NCBI GenBank assembly: GCA_023412175.1
Contig: JAEYOB010000728.1
Span: 1-5,670, forward strand
Source of the DNA: Pseudomonadota bacterium
GTDB taxonomy: Bacteria > Pseudomonadota > Alphaproteobacteria > Azospirillales > Azospirillaceae
Length of the DNA stretch: 5,670 nt
Reading direction: 5' to 3'
Shown here: in pieces, positions 5,634-5,670 of the stretch
Layout: every line of letters starts with the position of its first letter
Position numbering within the stretch: position 1 is the stretch's first letter
Position numbers and translations under genes: made by a program
The notes under the pieces: model-generated
Seen by the model: only the letters and a program-made list of their open reading frames with translations
Told to the model about the DNA's origin: nothing
Database searches by the model: none

Positions 5634-5670
5634 CCGTATGCCCCCTTTCCGATCCCGGTTCCCCTCGCCT

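Overview
The window looks like chromosomal DNA of a high-GC alphaproteobacterium, probably an Azospirillum-type member of the Rhodospirillales. This rests on the GC-rich third codon positions, the style of the Kup and LuxR-type proteins, and two sites matching the alphaproteobacterial LexA operator. Species assignment is inference. No rRNA, tRNA, IS element, CRISPR array or phage gene was found.

Layout. Positions 1-122 are a gene end region with a bidirectional terminator-like inverted repeat. The minus strand from 2021 to 123 encodes a full-length Kup potassium transporter. A divergent intergenic region (2022-2272) carries two near-identical, oppositely oriented GAAC-N7-GAAC boxes (2184-2198 and 2211-2225). 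This is the known form of the LexA (SOS) operator in Alphaproteobacteria. Just downstream on the plus strand, behind a strong Shine-Dalgarno sequence, lies a 32-codon ORF (2273-2371) for a single-span membrane peptide. A promoter with a perfect TATAAT and a structured leader then precede a 506-aa AAA+/STAND-like P-loop ATPase (2644-4164), which ends at a strong 17-bp-stem terminator. Convergent to it is a small two-span membrane protein (4400-4227, minus, TTG start). A long, relatively AT-rich gene-free stretch (4401-4924) leads into a NarL/LuxR-type response regulator (4925-5608).

The most interesting element is the SOS-type control region with its tiny membrane protein. In Caulobacter the LexA-controlled 29-aa inner-membrane peptide SidA blocks division through the divisome. 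The arrangement here has the same logic (double LexA box, strong RBS, ~30-aa single-TM peptide) and may be an undescribed SOS-induced division inhibitor or stress peptide. Function and homology to SidA are inference.

The genes do not form one operon. Kup handles potassium uptake, the small ORF appears to be DNA-damage controlled, the ATPase is an independently promoted and terminated unit of unknown role, and the response regulator has no histidine kinase next to it in this window.
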